DNA of 23,355 nt. Source: a virus. Within the stretch, counting starts at the first letter, position 1, and the number at the start of each line of letters is the position of its first letter. The DNA lies in the IMG/VR virus record IMGVR_UViG_3300035162_003017, positions 1-23,355 of that record. One strand, 5' to 3'. The translations under genes were made by a program, and so were the position numbers. This document shows positions 12,753 to 21,401 of this stretch, piece by piece. Below the pieces are notes generated by a model, which was given only the letters and a program-made list of their open reading frames with translations, was not told the DNA's origin and searched no databases.

Positions 12753-14216
12753 TTAGTTCATCAACATGAAGTTGTTAGCACCTTGAGTAATTAAACATCT
12801 TTCAGATAAATAATGTACTTCCATTGCGTCTAAATCAGAAGTAACAGCCCCAACAGAACCAGTAGTCCATGTTTTTAGTTTTCTGTCATCTGTTGAAGAA
12901 GCTCTATATCTAACGTGTAAGAAAGGACGTTTAAGATTCTTTCCTAATTGTTGGTCATAAACTGAAGAAACTCCAGCTGGAATCATAACCCCTCTGATCG
13001 CATTAACAGTGTCTATACCATTAATTAACCCTCTAGTAGATAAATCATTTAAGTATTTCCAGTCAGACTTGTAGAAGTCATAAGAACCTCTTCTGAAACC
13101 AGAGAAACCTAAGTTTAAAGCCATATCTTCAGAGTTGTCAAATACCCCGTAAGAAGTACCACCAGCTCCGTAAGAATTCATAGAAGCTAACATGTCATCT
13201 ATTGCTAGAGCAGTAGATCTGTTAACAAACATCATGTTTTCTTCAATAGCTCCATTTTTATCAAACTCAGCTAAGATAGCATCAAATTCAGCTAAATCAG
13301 TAGCCGCATTAACACCAGTAACACCAGTAGTTTCATTACCACGAGCGTTAATAGCCGCGAATAAACCTTCTGTACCAGTAATAGCAGAACTTTCAACTAC
13401 AGATGCAGCCGCTAAGTCAGTAAGACCTTGACCAGTTGCTTTCTCCGCTTCAATCATTGACATCTCTAAGTAATCAGTAAAACGAGTTCTTGTATCACCC
13501 TCAGCTTTTAAATACCACATGTATCCGTTTTGTCCATCTTCACCAGACACTTCAACCCAACCAATTTGAGAAGCGTCAGACCCAGAGATCTCATACTTAT
13601 CTTTGATAATAATTGGTTTGTTGTCATATTGTTTGAAAGCAGGAGCATTTGCACCAACTCTACCTGTTTCACCTTTTGCATATTCAGAACCAAATACTAA
13701 TACCTTAACACCAGCCGCATCAGCAATACCAGCGTTTGTAAGTGTAGCAAAGTTTCCGTAAGGTTGAACAGAGATTTCTCCTGTTGCATCAACACCTGTA
13801 ACAAAAGCCTTACAAGTTGCACTTGCGTCAGCCACTATTAGCATGTCACCTGGACGTATACCGTGATTACCATCAGTATAAGGAGCAGTAGTAGCCGCAG
13901 CTGTTCCATCTGCATCGTTTGTAACGATCATAGTTACCCCAGTTGTAGTAGCACCTGTTGTAACCGTGTAACTTAAATGTAATCTACTTTGTTCTGACCA
14001 AATAACTTGGTCGGAAGTCATAGCTTCTTCAGCCCCAACTTGTGATAAGAATCCTGAGACACTTCTGTTTCCAAAAATCTCTGATTCTTTCTCCACTAGG
14101 TCTGGTAAATATTGTTGTACCCAAGATCCAGCAGCTACTGTAAAGTCGATATAAGCCGAGGCTAATGTCTGTTTAGTAGGCGCTGCAGCAGGGGTTACGT
14201 TGCTTGTAATTGCCAT
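12753..14216 (-). CDS. Major capsid protein, HK97 fold, 487 aa
   Basis: This forms the icosahedral shell. It is recognised by size, by position directly after an acidic scaffold-like gene, and by landmarks I associate with crAss-like and marine capsid proteins: 'VQQYLPDLVEKESEIFGNRS' (~34-53), 'GFLSQVGAEEAMTSDQVIWS' (~55-74), 'SRLHLSYTV' (~77-85), a beta-rich insertion of ~100 residues (~85-190), 'GYMWYLKAEGDTRTRFTDYL' with a following helix (~231-260), and the end 'VHYLSERCLITQGANNFMLM'. No cleaved pro-domain is evident. The gene starts 12 bp after the scaffold stop with an A-rich leader and ends at a strong terminator, fitting high expression. It shows strikingly uniform, alanine/threonine-rich codon usage compared with the tail genes. 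Identity as capsid protein is probable to certain; the family placement is from memory. Confidence 0.92.
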   Translation of the reverse strand: MAITSNVTPAAAPTKQTLASAYIDFTVAAGSWVQQYLPDLVEKESEIFGNRSVSGFLSQVGAEEAMTSDQVIWSEQSRLHLSYTVTTGATTTGVTMIVTNDADGTAAATTAPYTDGNHGIRPGDMLIVADASATCKAFVTGVDATGEISVQPYGNFATLTNAGIADAAGVKVLVFGSEYAKGETGRVGANAPAFKQYDNKPIIIKDKYEISGSDASQIGWVEVSGEDGQNGYMWYLKAEGDTRTRFTDYLEMSMIEAEKATGQGLTDLAAASVVESSAITGTEGLFAAINARGNETTGVTGVNAATDLAEFDAILAEFDKNGAIEENMMFVNRSTALAIDDMLASMNSYGAGGTSYGVFDNSEDMALNLGFSGFRRGSYDFYKSDWKYLNDLSTRGLINGIDTVNAIRGVMIPAGVSSVYDQQLGKNLKRPFLHVRYRASSTDDRKLKTWTTGSVGAVTSDLDAMEVHYLSERCLITQGANNFMLMN

Positions 14217-14228
14217 AATTTTGTTTTT

Positions 14229-15407
14229 TTAATTTTTAAATTTATTGTTTTTAATTTTAAACTTAAAATCAGAAGAATCTTGGCCTAACACTTTAAACTT
14301 AGTACCACCTGTTTTAATTTCGCCATGAGCTTGTCTTGGATTCATATCAACATTCTTAGCTTTAGCCATACTATTTTTCATAGCATCGGCTTTACCTTGG
14401 TCGTAAAAGTGTTTTGCAACAGCGTCAGCATTCATTGCCGTGTACAGAGATTTATGATAACCCTTAGCGTCTGACATTTCATTATTTTTATTCAAGAACT
14501 TCTTGACAAAATTATTAATATCACTTTGAGTATCCTTAACCTCATTAGCATTGTTAACATTGAATCTATATTTTTTCTCCCCGACGTTATATTCAAAACC
14601 TTTGAATTTGTCGTTAAAAACCTGCTCGGTTTTATTTAAAAAAGTAGATTTTTGTGCTTCTGCTGTTTTTTGAGTTACTTCTGACTCCTTGTTGTACCTA
14701 TCAAAGAAGTTAACTGCTTTCTGTTGCTCGGTTGTGAGTTTCGATCCAGCTTTAATTTCTTCATAGTATGTAGACTTTTGCCCGTCTAAGTGGCTTTTAG
14801 CGCTGGCAACTTGCTCTTTAAGCGCTAATTTCTTTCTACGTATATCTCTATCGTCGTCAACATCTTCGTCGAATGAGAATGTATCTTCCATAAGGAAGTT
14901 AATTTCTTCTGCATTTAAATGAGGTTTTGTTTGCTTGTAGTATTCATATAGTAAGCTAGTATCATCTAACTTGCTATAATCTTGGTTAAGCTTAACATAG
15001 TCACTCAAATCTCCACCAGTCTCATCCATAAAGTCCATTAACTTTTGAATATTCTCTGGTAATGGTTTTCCAGTAGCCTGGGCTTCTGCTATAGCTTCTT
15101 CAACCTGCTCTTCAACTTCTTCAACTTCTTCTTCAGTAATTTCTTCTAATACTGCGGCTTCTTGTGTTTCGGCTTTCGGCTGTACTTCTTCTTGTTCTTG
15201 TGGGGCATTGGCATCTTCAGCGCTTGCAACCATTCCGCTGTCGTCAGCGTCACTTTCTTTAACTTCATTTTCTTTTGGTGTTGGGGGTTTACTTAAATCC
15301 ACTTTCATGACACTATCGTCTCCAGCAGACTCAAATTTACTTTCATCAACTTGTTCAGTTGTTTCTTGCGTAATCTCTTCGACTACTTTTTCATTTTCTT
15401 CTTCCAT
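14229..15407 (-). CDS. Putative capsid scaffolding protein, 392 aa
   Basis: The first ~115 residues are extremely acidic and disordered-looking (many Glu/Asp, e.g. 'EEITEEEVEEVEEQVEEAIA'). The middle is helical ('NAEEINFLMEDTFSFDED', 'RRKKLALKEQVASAKSHLD', 'KAEAQKSTFLNKTEQVFND'-like stretches), and the last ~70 residues are Lys-rich and basic (ending 'KFKIKNNKFKN'). An acidic body with a basic C-terminus, encoded directly upstream of the capsid gene, is the usual build of phage scaffolding proteins, whose basic end binds the inside of the capsid protein. It follows the portal gene by 27 bp, most of it the duplicated 25-nt leader. No protease domain is visible in it, so head maturation by cleavage is not indicated here. 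Scaffold role is inference from composition and position. Confidence 0.75.
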   Translation of the reverse strand: MEEENEKVVEEITQETTEQVDESKFESAGDDSVMKVDLSKPPTPKENEVKESDADDSGMVASAEDANAPQEQEEVQPKAETQEAAVLEEITEEEVEEVEEQVEEAIAEAQATGKPLPENIQKLMDFMDETGGDLSDYVKLNQDYSKLDDTSLLYEYYKQTKPHLNAEEINFLMEDTFSFDEDVDDDRDIRRKKLALKEQVASAKSHLDGQKSTYYEEIKAGSKLTTEQQKAVNFFDRYNKESEVTQKTAEAQKSTFLNKTEQVFNDKFKGFEYNVGEKKYRFNVNNANEVKDTQSDINNFVKKFLNKNNEMSDAKGYHKSLYTAMNADAVAKHFYDQGKADAMKNSMAKAKNVDMNPRQAHGEIKTGGTKFKVLGQDSSDFKFKIKNNKFKN

Positions 15408-15432
15408 AATATAATATAATATAAATTAATAA
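15408..15432 (-). promoter_or_regulatory. A/T leader of the scaffold gene, identical copy 2 of 25 nt
   Basis: These 25 nt directly before the ATG of the scaffold gene are identical to 12681-12705 before the 289-aa gene. The identity continues into the ATG and stops sharply upstream, two bases before the portal stop codon. No Shine-Dalgarno motif is present. It is a candidate translation enhancer or promoter/leader shared by two head genes. Confidence 0.5.
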
Positions 15433-15434
15433 TT

Positions 15435-17852
15435 CTAACTAGGGTCAAAACTACCTAAATCAAATCCGCCACCTAGTATATCATTACCTGCGGACTCAAA
15501 GTTTTTAGGCGGTTTACCACCATTTCTTTGTTCAATCATCTCACTTTGTTGAGTTGCTTGAATTTTTGTTCTTTCATCTTTACGGTCTTCTTTTTCTTTT
15601 TCACCCGCTTTTTTACTGTCTACCTCTACACCTCGTAACTGCATATTGTATTGAAACTCTAGAGCCATCAACTCTTTTTTCATTTCAACTTCCTGCTGCA
15701 TTTTTTGAGAATCAATTTGGGCTTTTAATTGTTCTATCTCTGCTTTACCAGCATTAATTGCTTGGTTCTTTTGAATTTCAGCTTGAGCAGCCGCTTGTGT
15801 AGCTTGAGTATTAGATTGAGTTTGGGCTTGAATATTTTCTAGTTGTAACTTGCGATCTCTTTCAAGCTTTTTTTGCCTACGTATTTTAAGCAATTGATTT
15901 GCTAGTTTAATGTTTTTTATTTCCCTAAGGTCAATAGCATCAGCAAGCTCTATTAATTGTTGTTGGATTGCCATTTGAATATTGTTCTCTAACAACCCCT
16001 TTTCTTCTTCATCAGGTTGTAACTCTATAAACACACCAAAGTCGTATAAATGTAATTCAGATATCTCTTCTAAAGTCGCCACGTTATGCACTCCTATAGC
16101 TTGTATAAAAGCATCTTTTGTTGGAGAGTACTCTATAATGTCAGATATTCTAAGAGATAAACATTCACATGTTTCAGCTGTTAAATACAACCCAGCTTGT
16201 AATATGTGTCTAGTCGCAGTGTTAGAATTAGCAGCCGCTAGTTTTTGAACTCCAACTAAAGCGTTTTTATCAGGCATACTACCATCTCTAGCTTCGTTAA
16301 GACCAGTTACATCCCTGATCATTTGCAAGTAGTAATTATACGTACCAATTAGAGCTTGCATTTTATTACCACCAGATCCTGATGTTATTTCTTGAATGGG
16401 AACTTTCCCTGGGTTCATGTCTCCGTCAGAAGTAAACGATCTACCTATTACAGACCCAGTTTGGAAATACATGTTTAAAGCTTCTTGTGGATTGTAATTT
16501 GTTCCGTTACCTAAATCGATTTCAGCTAAACCATCTGCATCTAAGTACACTCCATCTGGAACCAACCTAGACATAACCTGTTGCAGCTTCAAGTGGGTCA
16601 ACTGTATCATGTCAGCAAAACCAGTTATTCTTTTAACCAACGAGTCTATTTTACCGTTGTACATTCTAGGGGCAACAATAGAGTAATTCATTTTAACCTT
16701 AGTGTAATCACTCTTAGGTCTCATCATGTTTTTAGCCATCTCCCACTTAAGCAGTTTATCAGTGCCAAGAATCATTGCTCCTTCGTACAAACACTCTATA
16801 GACCTTAGCATCCTACCGTAACCACCTTCTTTGTCTTCCGGTGGGTTGTATTGATCGTCTCTAGGTATTATTTTATCCGCACCACTACTGGTTTCTTTAA
16901 CCTTATAAACCTCATTCATATAAGTTTTATAGTTAAAGTATATTACTTGAATTGTATTGTTGTCTTCTTTATCGTGACTATGTCTTGAGTTATAATTGGA
17001 CCTGCTAGTAGATTTATTCTTCATTAAATCTTCTAAATCTTCTTCTGATAAATGAGGGAATTGCTTTGCTAATTCGTTAGCCGGTATGGTTTTTACTTCC
17101 CCAACGTAGTATATATCCTCAAAATACGGTGAATCCGTGTAGGAGTAAACCAAGTTTGCAGGATCTACGTAATCTATAACAACTCCTTCAGATGTGTTAA
17201 AAGAGGTTTTCACAGCACCTATACCAAGCACTGTTAAATCATAATAAAACCTCTTTTTTATTAACTCGTAGTTATTGCCATCAAACAAAACATTTAAAGC
17301 CTGCTCTTCAGCTAACTCTATAGACTGCTTATACGTTAATTGCATGTACAACTGCAGTTCTTCAGGTGATTCTGGCAACTCACCCTCAGTGTCCCTGGTG
17401 TTGATGTCATAATTAGCTTGCATCTCAGCATCAAAAGCTTTCATTTCCATATCCTTCAAAGTAGACTCCATATACTCGGTTCTTTTGTTCACTCCAAATG
17501 GATCTTGAGAATATGCTTTTATATCATACATTCTTTCAGACATACCGTTAACAACAATATCTACAAACTTAGAGATAATCGGGACAGGCTTCCAGTCTAA
17601 ATTTAAATAGGACAAATCACCGTTGATCGATAACTCATCCTTATATTTTTGAATAGACTGTTCGCCTCGAGCGTACAACCTTAAATTATGAAAATCATTA
17701 CTATTAGCTTTATACCTATTAGAACCTCTATCGTGATTAAACCATTCTTGCTCTATAGCTTTACCTACCTTTAACCCATACTCATAGCTCAACTTTTCAG
17801 CGTCGCTAACTGTTTGACTTGGGAAATAACTTTTAATGCCAGACTCTGCCAT
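15435..17852 (-). CDS. Portal protein, 805 aa
   Basis: The portal is the dodecameric ring at one capsid vertex through which DNA enters and leaves, and the docking site for the terminase. The call rests on position between terminase and scaffold/capsid genes, the length typical of crAss-like portals, and the block 'LDWKPVPIISKFVDIVVNGM' (~83-102) that marks the N-terminal part of such portals. Further on are 'TSFNTSEGVVIDYVDPANLV' (~212-231), a helical crown region around 'QMIRDVTGLNEARDGSMPDK', and a long Gln/Ala/Lys-rich helical tail (~640-770) with 'QATQAAAQAEIQKNQAINAG'. The end is Gly/Asp-rich. It starts 5 bp after terL and is probably translated from the same mRNA. No membrane or signal segment is present. 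Confidence 0.87.
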   Translation of the reverse strand: MAESGIKSYFPSQTVSDAEKLSYEYGLKVGKAIEQEWFNHDRGSNRYKANSNDFHNLRLYARGEQSIQKYKDELSINGDLSYLNLDWKPVPIISKFVDIVVNGMSERMYDIKAYSQDPFGVNKRTEYMESTLKDMEMKAFDAEMQANYDINTRDTEGELPESPEELQLYMQLTYKQSIELAEEQALNVLFDGNNYELIKKRFYYDLTVLGIGAVKTSFNTSEGVVIDYVDPANLVYSYTDSPYFEDIYYVGEVKTIPANELAKQFPHLSEEDLEDLMKNKSTSRSNYNSRHSHDKEDNNTIQVIYFNYKTYMNEVYKVKETSSGADKIIPRDDQYNPPEDKEGGYGRMLRSIECLYEGAMILGTDKLLKWEMAKNMMRPKSDYTKVKMNYSIVAPRMYNGKIDSLVKRITGFADMIQLTHLKLQQVMSRLVPDGVYLDADGLAEIDLGNGTNYNPQEALNMYFQTGSVIGRSFTSDGDMNPGKVPIQEITSGSGGNKMQALIGTYNYYLQMIRDVTGLNEARDGSMPDKNALVGVQKLAAANSNTATRHILQAGLYLTAETCECLSLRISDIIEYSPTKDAFIQAIGVHNVATLEEISELHLYDFGVFIELQPDEEEKGLLENNIQMAIQQQLIELADAIDLREIKNIKLANQLLKIRRQKKLERDRKLQLENIQAQTQSNTQATQAAAQAEIQKNQAINAGKAEIEQLKAQIDSQKMQQEVEMKKELMALEFQYNMQLRGVEVDSKKAGEKEKEDRKDERTKIQATQQSEMIEQRNGGKPPKNFESAGNDILGGGFDLGSFDPS

Positions 17853-17857
17853 ATTTA

Positions 17858-20071
17858 TTACTTGATTATTTGTGAATTATTTCCAGTGTTCGTATATCTG
17901 GAAACGTTTATATTTAGTTGAGGTTTTTTAACCTCAGCATTTGGTCTATATAGATGTCTATTGTTAGCCATTATAGCTAAACCAGAACTTATAGACGCAT
18001 CATGCTTTGTTCTTTTGTTTATATCAAACTTGCACCAGTCATTTAGTAACTCGTTAAAGTAACAATCTCCGTGTGTTCCATCTTGCTTAATACCTACGTG
18101 ATCTTGAATGTACATCTCAATCGCGGCGGCATGCGCTTGTTTTATATCTTCGCTTGAATTCGGTATTCCACCAACTTCTTTTTCTGCTACAGATAATTTG
18201 TTCCATATTTTATCAGGTCTATTCATACTAAACCCTCTATATCCTCTTCGCCTTAAATAGTACAAGAGACGCGGCTTATTGTTTTCTGCTAATATTGGCA
18301 TCCCGTAAAACACTAAAGCCATTAGAACGTCTTCAAAAAACATCTCAGCCGTTGGAGGTCTTGATAAGTATTCTAAAAAGAAACTGTTTGCCGGAGCATC
18401 TTCCATTGAGAACTTAGTTAAACCGTGTAAAGCTCCTTTTGATCCTACTCCATCTACAGTTCCTGATATATCATATGAATCACAACCAAATGAACCCATA
18501 TGTTCGTTGCCTGGATACTTAATACCATTTTTAAGTACAACGTTGTTTTGTATGTTAGAAGGTGGAACCCAACTAACTTTAAACCTACCTTTTCTATCTG
18601 GATAAAATATTACTTGAGAATCCTTAACCCCATTAACCCATTGAAAATTACCTTGAGTAACGCCTAGGCTTTGAGACATCTCTTCGTTGTAATCTATCTG
18701 TTCATATAGCTTAACAAGATTAAAAATACTTCCTTTAGTCTCGTCTCTAAACGCGTGCTCTGTAGTTCTTGGAAACTGACGGTAAAATTCATTTAAACCA
18801 TCTGAATCATCCTTTAAACCATCTACTTCGTTTTGCCAGTTGTCTATTACACCTACATCTATTAGTTCACCGCTTGGGTCGAACCTATCGACATCAGGAG
18901 TAGTGAAAACTGGAATTCCGAACTCATCAATAAATCCTTCGTAGTTCCATTCCATTGGGATAAACAAAGAGTATAAACCAGACTTTGTCTGGCCATTTCT
19001 GTTTCTTCTTGTAACATCTGAAGCATTATATAGTTTTTTAAAGTTTTCACCTCCTTTGTCTAAAGCATTTGATGTTGATCCCATCATGCACTTACCGATG
19101 ATTCTAGATCCTAATCTTAAACAAGTTTTTGTAACTCTCCAGTTATTAAGTATATTTTCAGGCCTCTCCCACTTGCCAGCCTCATCGTGTACTAGTAAAG
19201 CTAGTTTTTCACCATCATAACTATTGTCTCCTGTATTCTTCCAGTCAATCGTTGTATCTAACCCTTCTAAATCTTCTATCTTTTCGTTTGCTGTTATCTT
19301 TTTTCTGGTAAACCTTGTAGATGGAACTCTGTAAGCAAGTTCTGTTTTTGGGCGATCCATACCATCTTGTATCGGTTTAAAAAAGAAAGGGTAGTTTATA
19401 CTAATTGGTACAATTTTATCAGTAAACATCTTTTTGGCATCTGCACCTGTTTTAGATAACACTCCAAATCTACTATCACCTGCAAGGGTGGCTAAGTTAA
19501 CGGTTTCAGCTGATGACATAAAAGAAAATCCAGAACGTCTATTTTTAAGGTAGCACATTCCATAACATCTTTTATCCGCTTTACAAGCCTCCCAAAATAT
19601 AAAGAATAACCTATTTGCCTCTCTAAAGTCTGGTGCTCCAACATCAATCTTACTCCATTGTAAATACATGTACTGAGTACCTGGCATCCACGTTGCTTTA
19701 CCGTTGTTCATAAACCAAAATCCTTCTTCTCTTCTTCTGAATTCTTCGTCTATGTAGTCGTACCATTGTTCTTTTTGATCCTCCGGATAAGCACGCCAAT
19801 CAAAGATGTTCTTTAAGCGCTCTAATTCCTTTGGCTGAGCAAATCTAACCCATTTCTGTTTAGTGTTGCTATACACATCCTTAGGTACCTTAGGTAGAGC
19901 GATGACTAGGTTTTGTATCTCTATGATTTCTCCTATCTGACCGGTGCGAGAAAGCACTATAATATCATGCTCCTTATCATAACCGTACTTCCACTTCTTG
20001 CCCTTATTCATTCTAGAGATAGTAGTCTTTTTTATCGGCTCAACCGTCTCGACTAAAGTTTGCTCGTACAT
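17858..20071 (-). CDS. terL: Terminase large subunit, 737 aa
   Basis: This is the packaging motor: ATPase plus DNA-cutting nuclease, acting at the portal. The ATPase part shows a deviant Walker A 'LKNRRSGFSF' (~173-182) with no GKS/T box, as in several terminase families, a Walker B 'LALLVHDEAG' (~290-299) whose acidic pair DE serves Mg-ATP hydrolysis, and a coupling motif 'MMGSTSN' (~328-334). The RNase H-like nuclease part shows acidic residues in 'FGCDSYDISGT' (~525-535), 'GMPILAENN' (~588-596) and 'KHDASISSG' (~687-695), matching the three expected catalytic acids. The length fits crAss-like large terminases. Its ATG overlaps the stop of the upstream small gene by one base (TAATG), pointing to translational coupling with the candidate small subunit. 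Confident call. Confidence 0.93.
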   Translation of the reverse strand: MYEQTLVETVEPIKKTTISRMNKGKKWKYGYDKEHDIIVLSRTGQIGEIIEIQNLVIALPKVPKDVYSNTKQKWVRFAQPKELERLKNIFDWRAYPEDQKEQWYDYIDEEFRRREEGFWFMNNGKATWMPGTQYMYLQWSKIDVGAPDFREANRLFFIFWEACKADKRCYGMCYLKNRRSGFSFMSSAETVNLATLAGDSRFGVLSKTGADAKKMFTDKIVPISINYPFFFKPIQDGMDRPKTELAYRVPSTRFTRKKITANEKIEDLEGLDTTIDWKNTGDNSYDGEKLALLVHDEAGKWERPENILNNWRVTKTCLRLGSRIIGKCMMGSTSNALDKGGENFKKLYNASDVTRRNRNGQTKSGLYSLFIPMEWNYEGFIDEFGIPVFTTPDVDRFDPSGELIDVGVIDNWQNEVDGLKDDSDGLNEFYRQFPRTTEHAFRDETKGSIFNLVKLYEQIDYNEEMSQSLGVTQGNFQWVNGVKDSQVIFYPDRKGRFKVSWVPPSNIQNNVVLKNGIKYPGNEHMGSFGCDSYDISGTVDGVGSKGALHGLTKFSMEDAPANSFFLEYLSRPPTAEMFFEDVLMALVFYGMPILAENNKPRLLYYLRRRGYRGFSMNRPDKIWNKLSVAEKEVGGIPNSSEDIKQAHAAAIEMYIQDHVGIKQDGTHGDCYFNELLNDWCKFDINKRTKHDASISSGLAIMANNRHLYRPNAEVKKPQLNINVSRYTNTGNNSQIIK

Positions 20072-20349
20072 TATTTAGATCTTCCTTCTGCGAATCCTTT
20101 GAATGTTTTTTCCTTCTTATCCTCTGGTTCTTTTCCTTCTAGTAAATTCTCTTCTTCTTCTATTCTATTAAGTATTTCAAATGCATCAAATATAGCTAGC
20201 TTCTTTGAAGCCGCCGCGTTCTTTAACTTGTCAGCTGTTAGGTCATCTTCAGAGTCAGTGACAATTGCTTCTTTAGCTACCTTAATTAACTCTTCAACTG
20301 CTTTGTGCCCAGCTTGGATTATACTCTTCTTCGTCTCCTTGATGTTCAT
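20071..20349 (-). CDS. Candidate terminase small subunit, 92 aa
   Basis: I chose the ATG at 20349 (MNIKETKKSIIQAGHKAVEE). The upstream codons in frame run back inside the preceding gene and have no fitting leader, but an earlier ATG at 20436 would give 121 aa. The protein is predicted all-helical: two helices at ~1-25 and ~35-65 ('DKLKNAAASKKLAIFDAFEI'), then a charged tail with 'EEEENLLEGKEPEDKKEK' ending FKGFAEGRSK. It overlaps the end of the GroES-like gene by 56 bp and the terL start by one base. The tight coupling to terL and helical make-up suit a small terminase, which binds DNA and feeds it to TerL, but there is no clear helix-turn-helix. Function is inferred from position only. Confidence 0.6.
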   Translation of the reverse strand: MNIKETKKSIIQAGHKAVEELIKVAKEAIVTDSEDDLTADKLKNAAASKKLAIFDAFEILNRIEEEENLLEGKEPEDKKEKTFKGFAEGRSK

Positions 20350-20884
20350 ATTTGATTGTAATAAAATTAGATTTAACTCGATATAGTCTTTCGCCATCAA
20401 CGATAAACTCGTATTCACTACTTGGTCTAAAACCAACTAGATCGCTTACTTCTACAGTACCATCAGAGAATTTAACGATACCTTGTAAAGGGTTTTCAGA
20501 TTCAATATTAAATTTATCCACTGCTTTCAAGGGCATTACAAAACAATATCCCTTAGGGCAAATCCATTCCGAATCTCTTTTATATAAAAAGATCTGGTCT
20601 TCACCTATAAAGTAAGTTGATTCATTAAAATAGCTTCTGCTATTCTTTTCAATTCCTTTTACGTTGTGCCATCGTCTAAAAACGTTGTGATGTACCAGTA
20701 CAGTATCGCCAGCTCGTATGTCAGCATGACCTACCAATGGAGTTGCAGTTACCGTAGCTTCTCTATTAACAAACTCGTGGTTGAAGATCTCAGTGTTTAA
20801 TATAAGCTCTCCGCCGTCTAACTGTTTAGTGTTGTTGTATCTTTCTCCTTTTGGCGTTACAACAAAGTCGTGAACGCTTTTCAC
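20294..20884 (-). CDS. GroES-fold-like (chaperonin-10-like) protein, 196 aa, GTG start
   Basis: The start codon is GTG, sharing its first G with the preceding stop (TAGTG). After an opening 'KSVHDFVVTPKGERYNNTKQ' come 'NREATVTATPLVGHADIRAG', 'DTVLVHHNVFRRWHNVKG', 'ESTYFIGEDQIFLYKRDSEW' and 'CPKGYCFVMPL' (~37-120). This resembles the GroES beta-barrel with its 'V..GD.V....' turn and mobile loop. The last third ('GIVKFSDGTVEVSDLVGFRP', then 'FIVDGERLYRVKSNFITIKY') is a second beta-rich unit ending 'EEYNPSWAQSS'. Phage co-chaperonins of the gp31 type help the host GroEL fold the capsid protein, and a place beside the head genes suits that. The family call is only moderate; it may instead be a structural beta-barrel protein of unknown role. 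Confidence 0.5.
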   Translation of the reverse strand: MKSVHDFVVTPKGERYNNTKQLDGGELILNTEIFNHEFVNREATVTATPLVGHADIRAGDTVLVHHNVFRRWHNVKGIEKNSRSYFNESTYFIGEDQIFLYKRDSEWICPKGYCFVMPLKAVDKFNIESENPLQGIVKFSDGTVEVSDLVGFRPSSEYEFIVDGERLYRVKSNFITIKYEHQGDEEEYNPSWAQSS

Positions 20885-21105
20885 TAGTATTGTAAGTTAT
20901 ATTCTACAGAGACAGCCATGTTCTTGTTAAAATCTTTCCAAGGCAGAACATCTTTACCTTTCTTGATGTAAACAGAGAACTTGTTGTCTTCTTCTATGAT
21001 ATCACAGATAGTATGACCACCATACACTTCTTGCCCCACGGCATAGTGCATAGCGTCATTCTTATAGTCTTTACCTATAGATATTTTACGAATCAGCTTC
21101 GACAT
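20884..21105 (-). CDS. Small hypothetical protein, 73 aa
   Basis: This 73-residue protein begins MSKLIRKISIGKDYKNDAMH, continues 'YAVGQEVYGGHTICDIIEED', 'KFSVYIKKGKDVLPWKDFN', and ends 'VSVEYNLQY'. Predicted beta-rich, with a basic N-terminus and no membrane segment. I recall closely similar short proteins in marine Bacteroidetes-phage genomes near terminase genes, none with known function. It overlaps the upstream gene by 20 bp and the downstream GTG start by one base, so it belongs to a compact co-translated block. I would not guess a role. Confidence 0.75.
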   Translation of the reverse strand: MSKLIRKISIGKDYKNDAMHYAVGQEVYGGHTICDIIEEDNKFSVYIKKGKDVLPWKDFNKNMAVSVEYNLQY

Positions 21106-21373
21106 CGTAATTTATTGTTCCGTCTTGTATGTTCACATCCACGGTTCCGTATTCCTTCTTGAGCTCTTCTTGTAATACAGCTAACTCATCTTTTACTCCA
21201 GCTAGTTGATGTAATACTTCGTGCTTTCTTAATTCCATACCACCAATCTCTATTTGAGCTCGGTTCATAGTGTTAACTGTTTCTTGAACTTTATTCAACT
21301 GCTCTGCAGTGATTTTTTCAGGCTTTACACCTTTAAGTTCTTTAATTTTTGCGTTTGTTCCTTTTGTTGCCAT
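21086..21373 (-). CDS. Small helical/coiled-coil hypothetical protein, 95 aa
   Basis: The start MATKGTNAKIKELKGVKPEK is Lys-rich. Residues ~20-80 form a heptad-like helical stretch ('ITAEQLNKVQETVNTMNRAQ', 'MELRKHEVLHQLAGVKDELA', 'VLQEELKKEYG'), likely a coiled coil. The end 'VDVNIQDGTINYDVEADS' is a small beta-like, acidic tail. It resembles small helical proteins I have seen in marine phage genomes just upstream of terminase genes. It could be an accessory packaging or assembly protein, but there is no motif that decides. It follows a 28-bp A/T leader with repeated AATTT pentamers and overlaps the next gene by 20 bp. Confidence 0.75.
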   Translation of the reverse strand: MATKGTNAKIKELKGVKPEKITAEQLNKVQETVNTMNRAQIEIGGMELRKHEVLHQLAGVKDELAVLQEELKKEYGTVDVNIQDGTINYDVEADS

Positions 21374-21401
21374 AATTTAATTTAATTTAAGTTAGTTTAA
21401 T
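21374..21401 (-). promoter_or_regulatory. A/T pentamer leader before the 95-aa gene
   Basis: The 28 bp between the 257-aa gene and the 95-aa gene consist of A/T only, apart from one AAC/GTT step, with tandem AATTT/ATTAA pentamers up to the ATG. No Shine-Dalgarno match is present. It looks like a relaxed translation leader of the Bacteroidetes type; a promoter here is possible but not shown. Confidence 0.35.

Noticed and set aside
20350-20436. Longer 121-residue start for the candidate small terminase
   Set aside because: It would deepen the overlap with the GroES-like gene to 143 bp and adds a stretch that reads as the shifted frame of that gene; the ATG at 20349 fits better.
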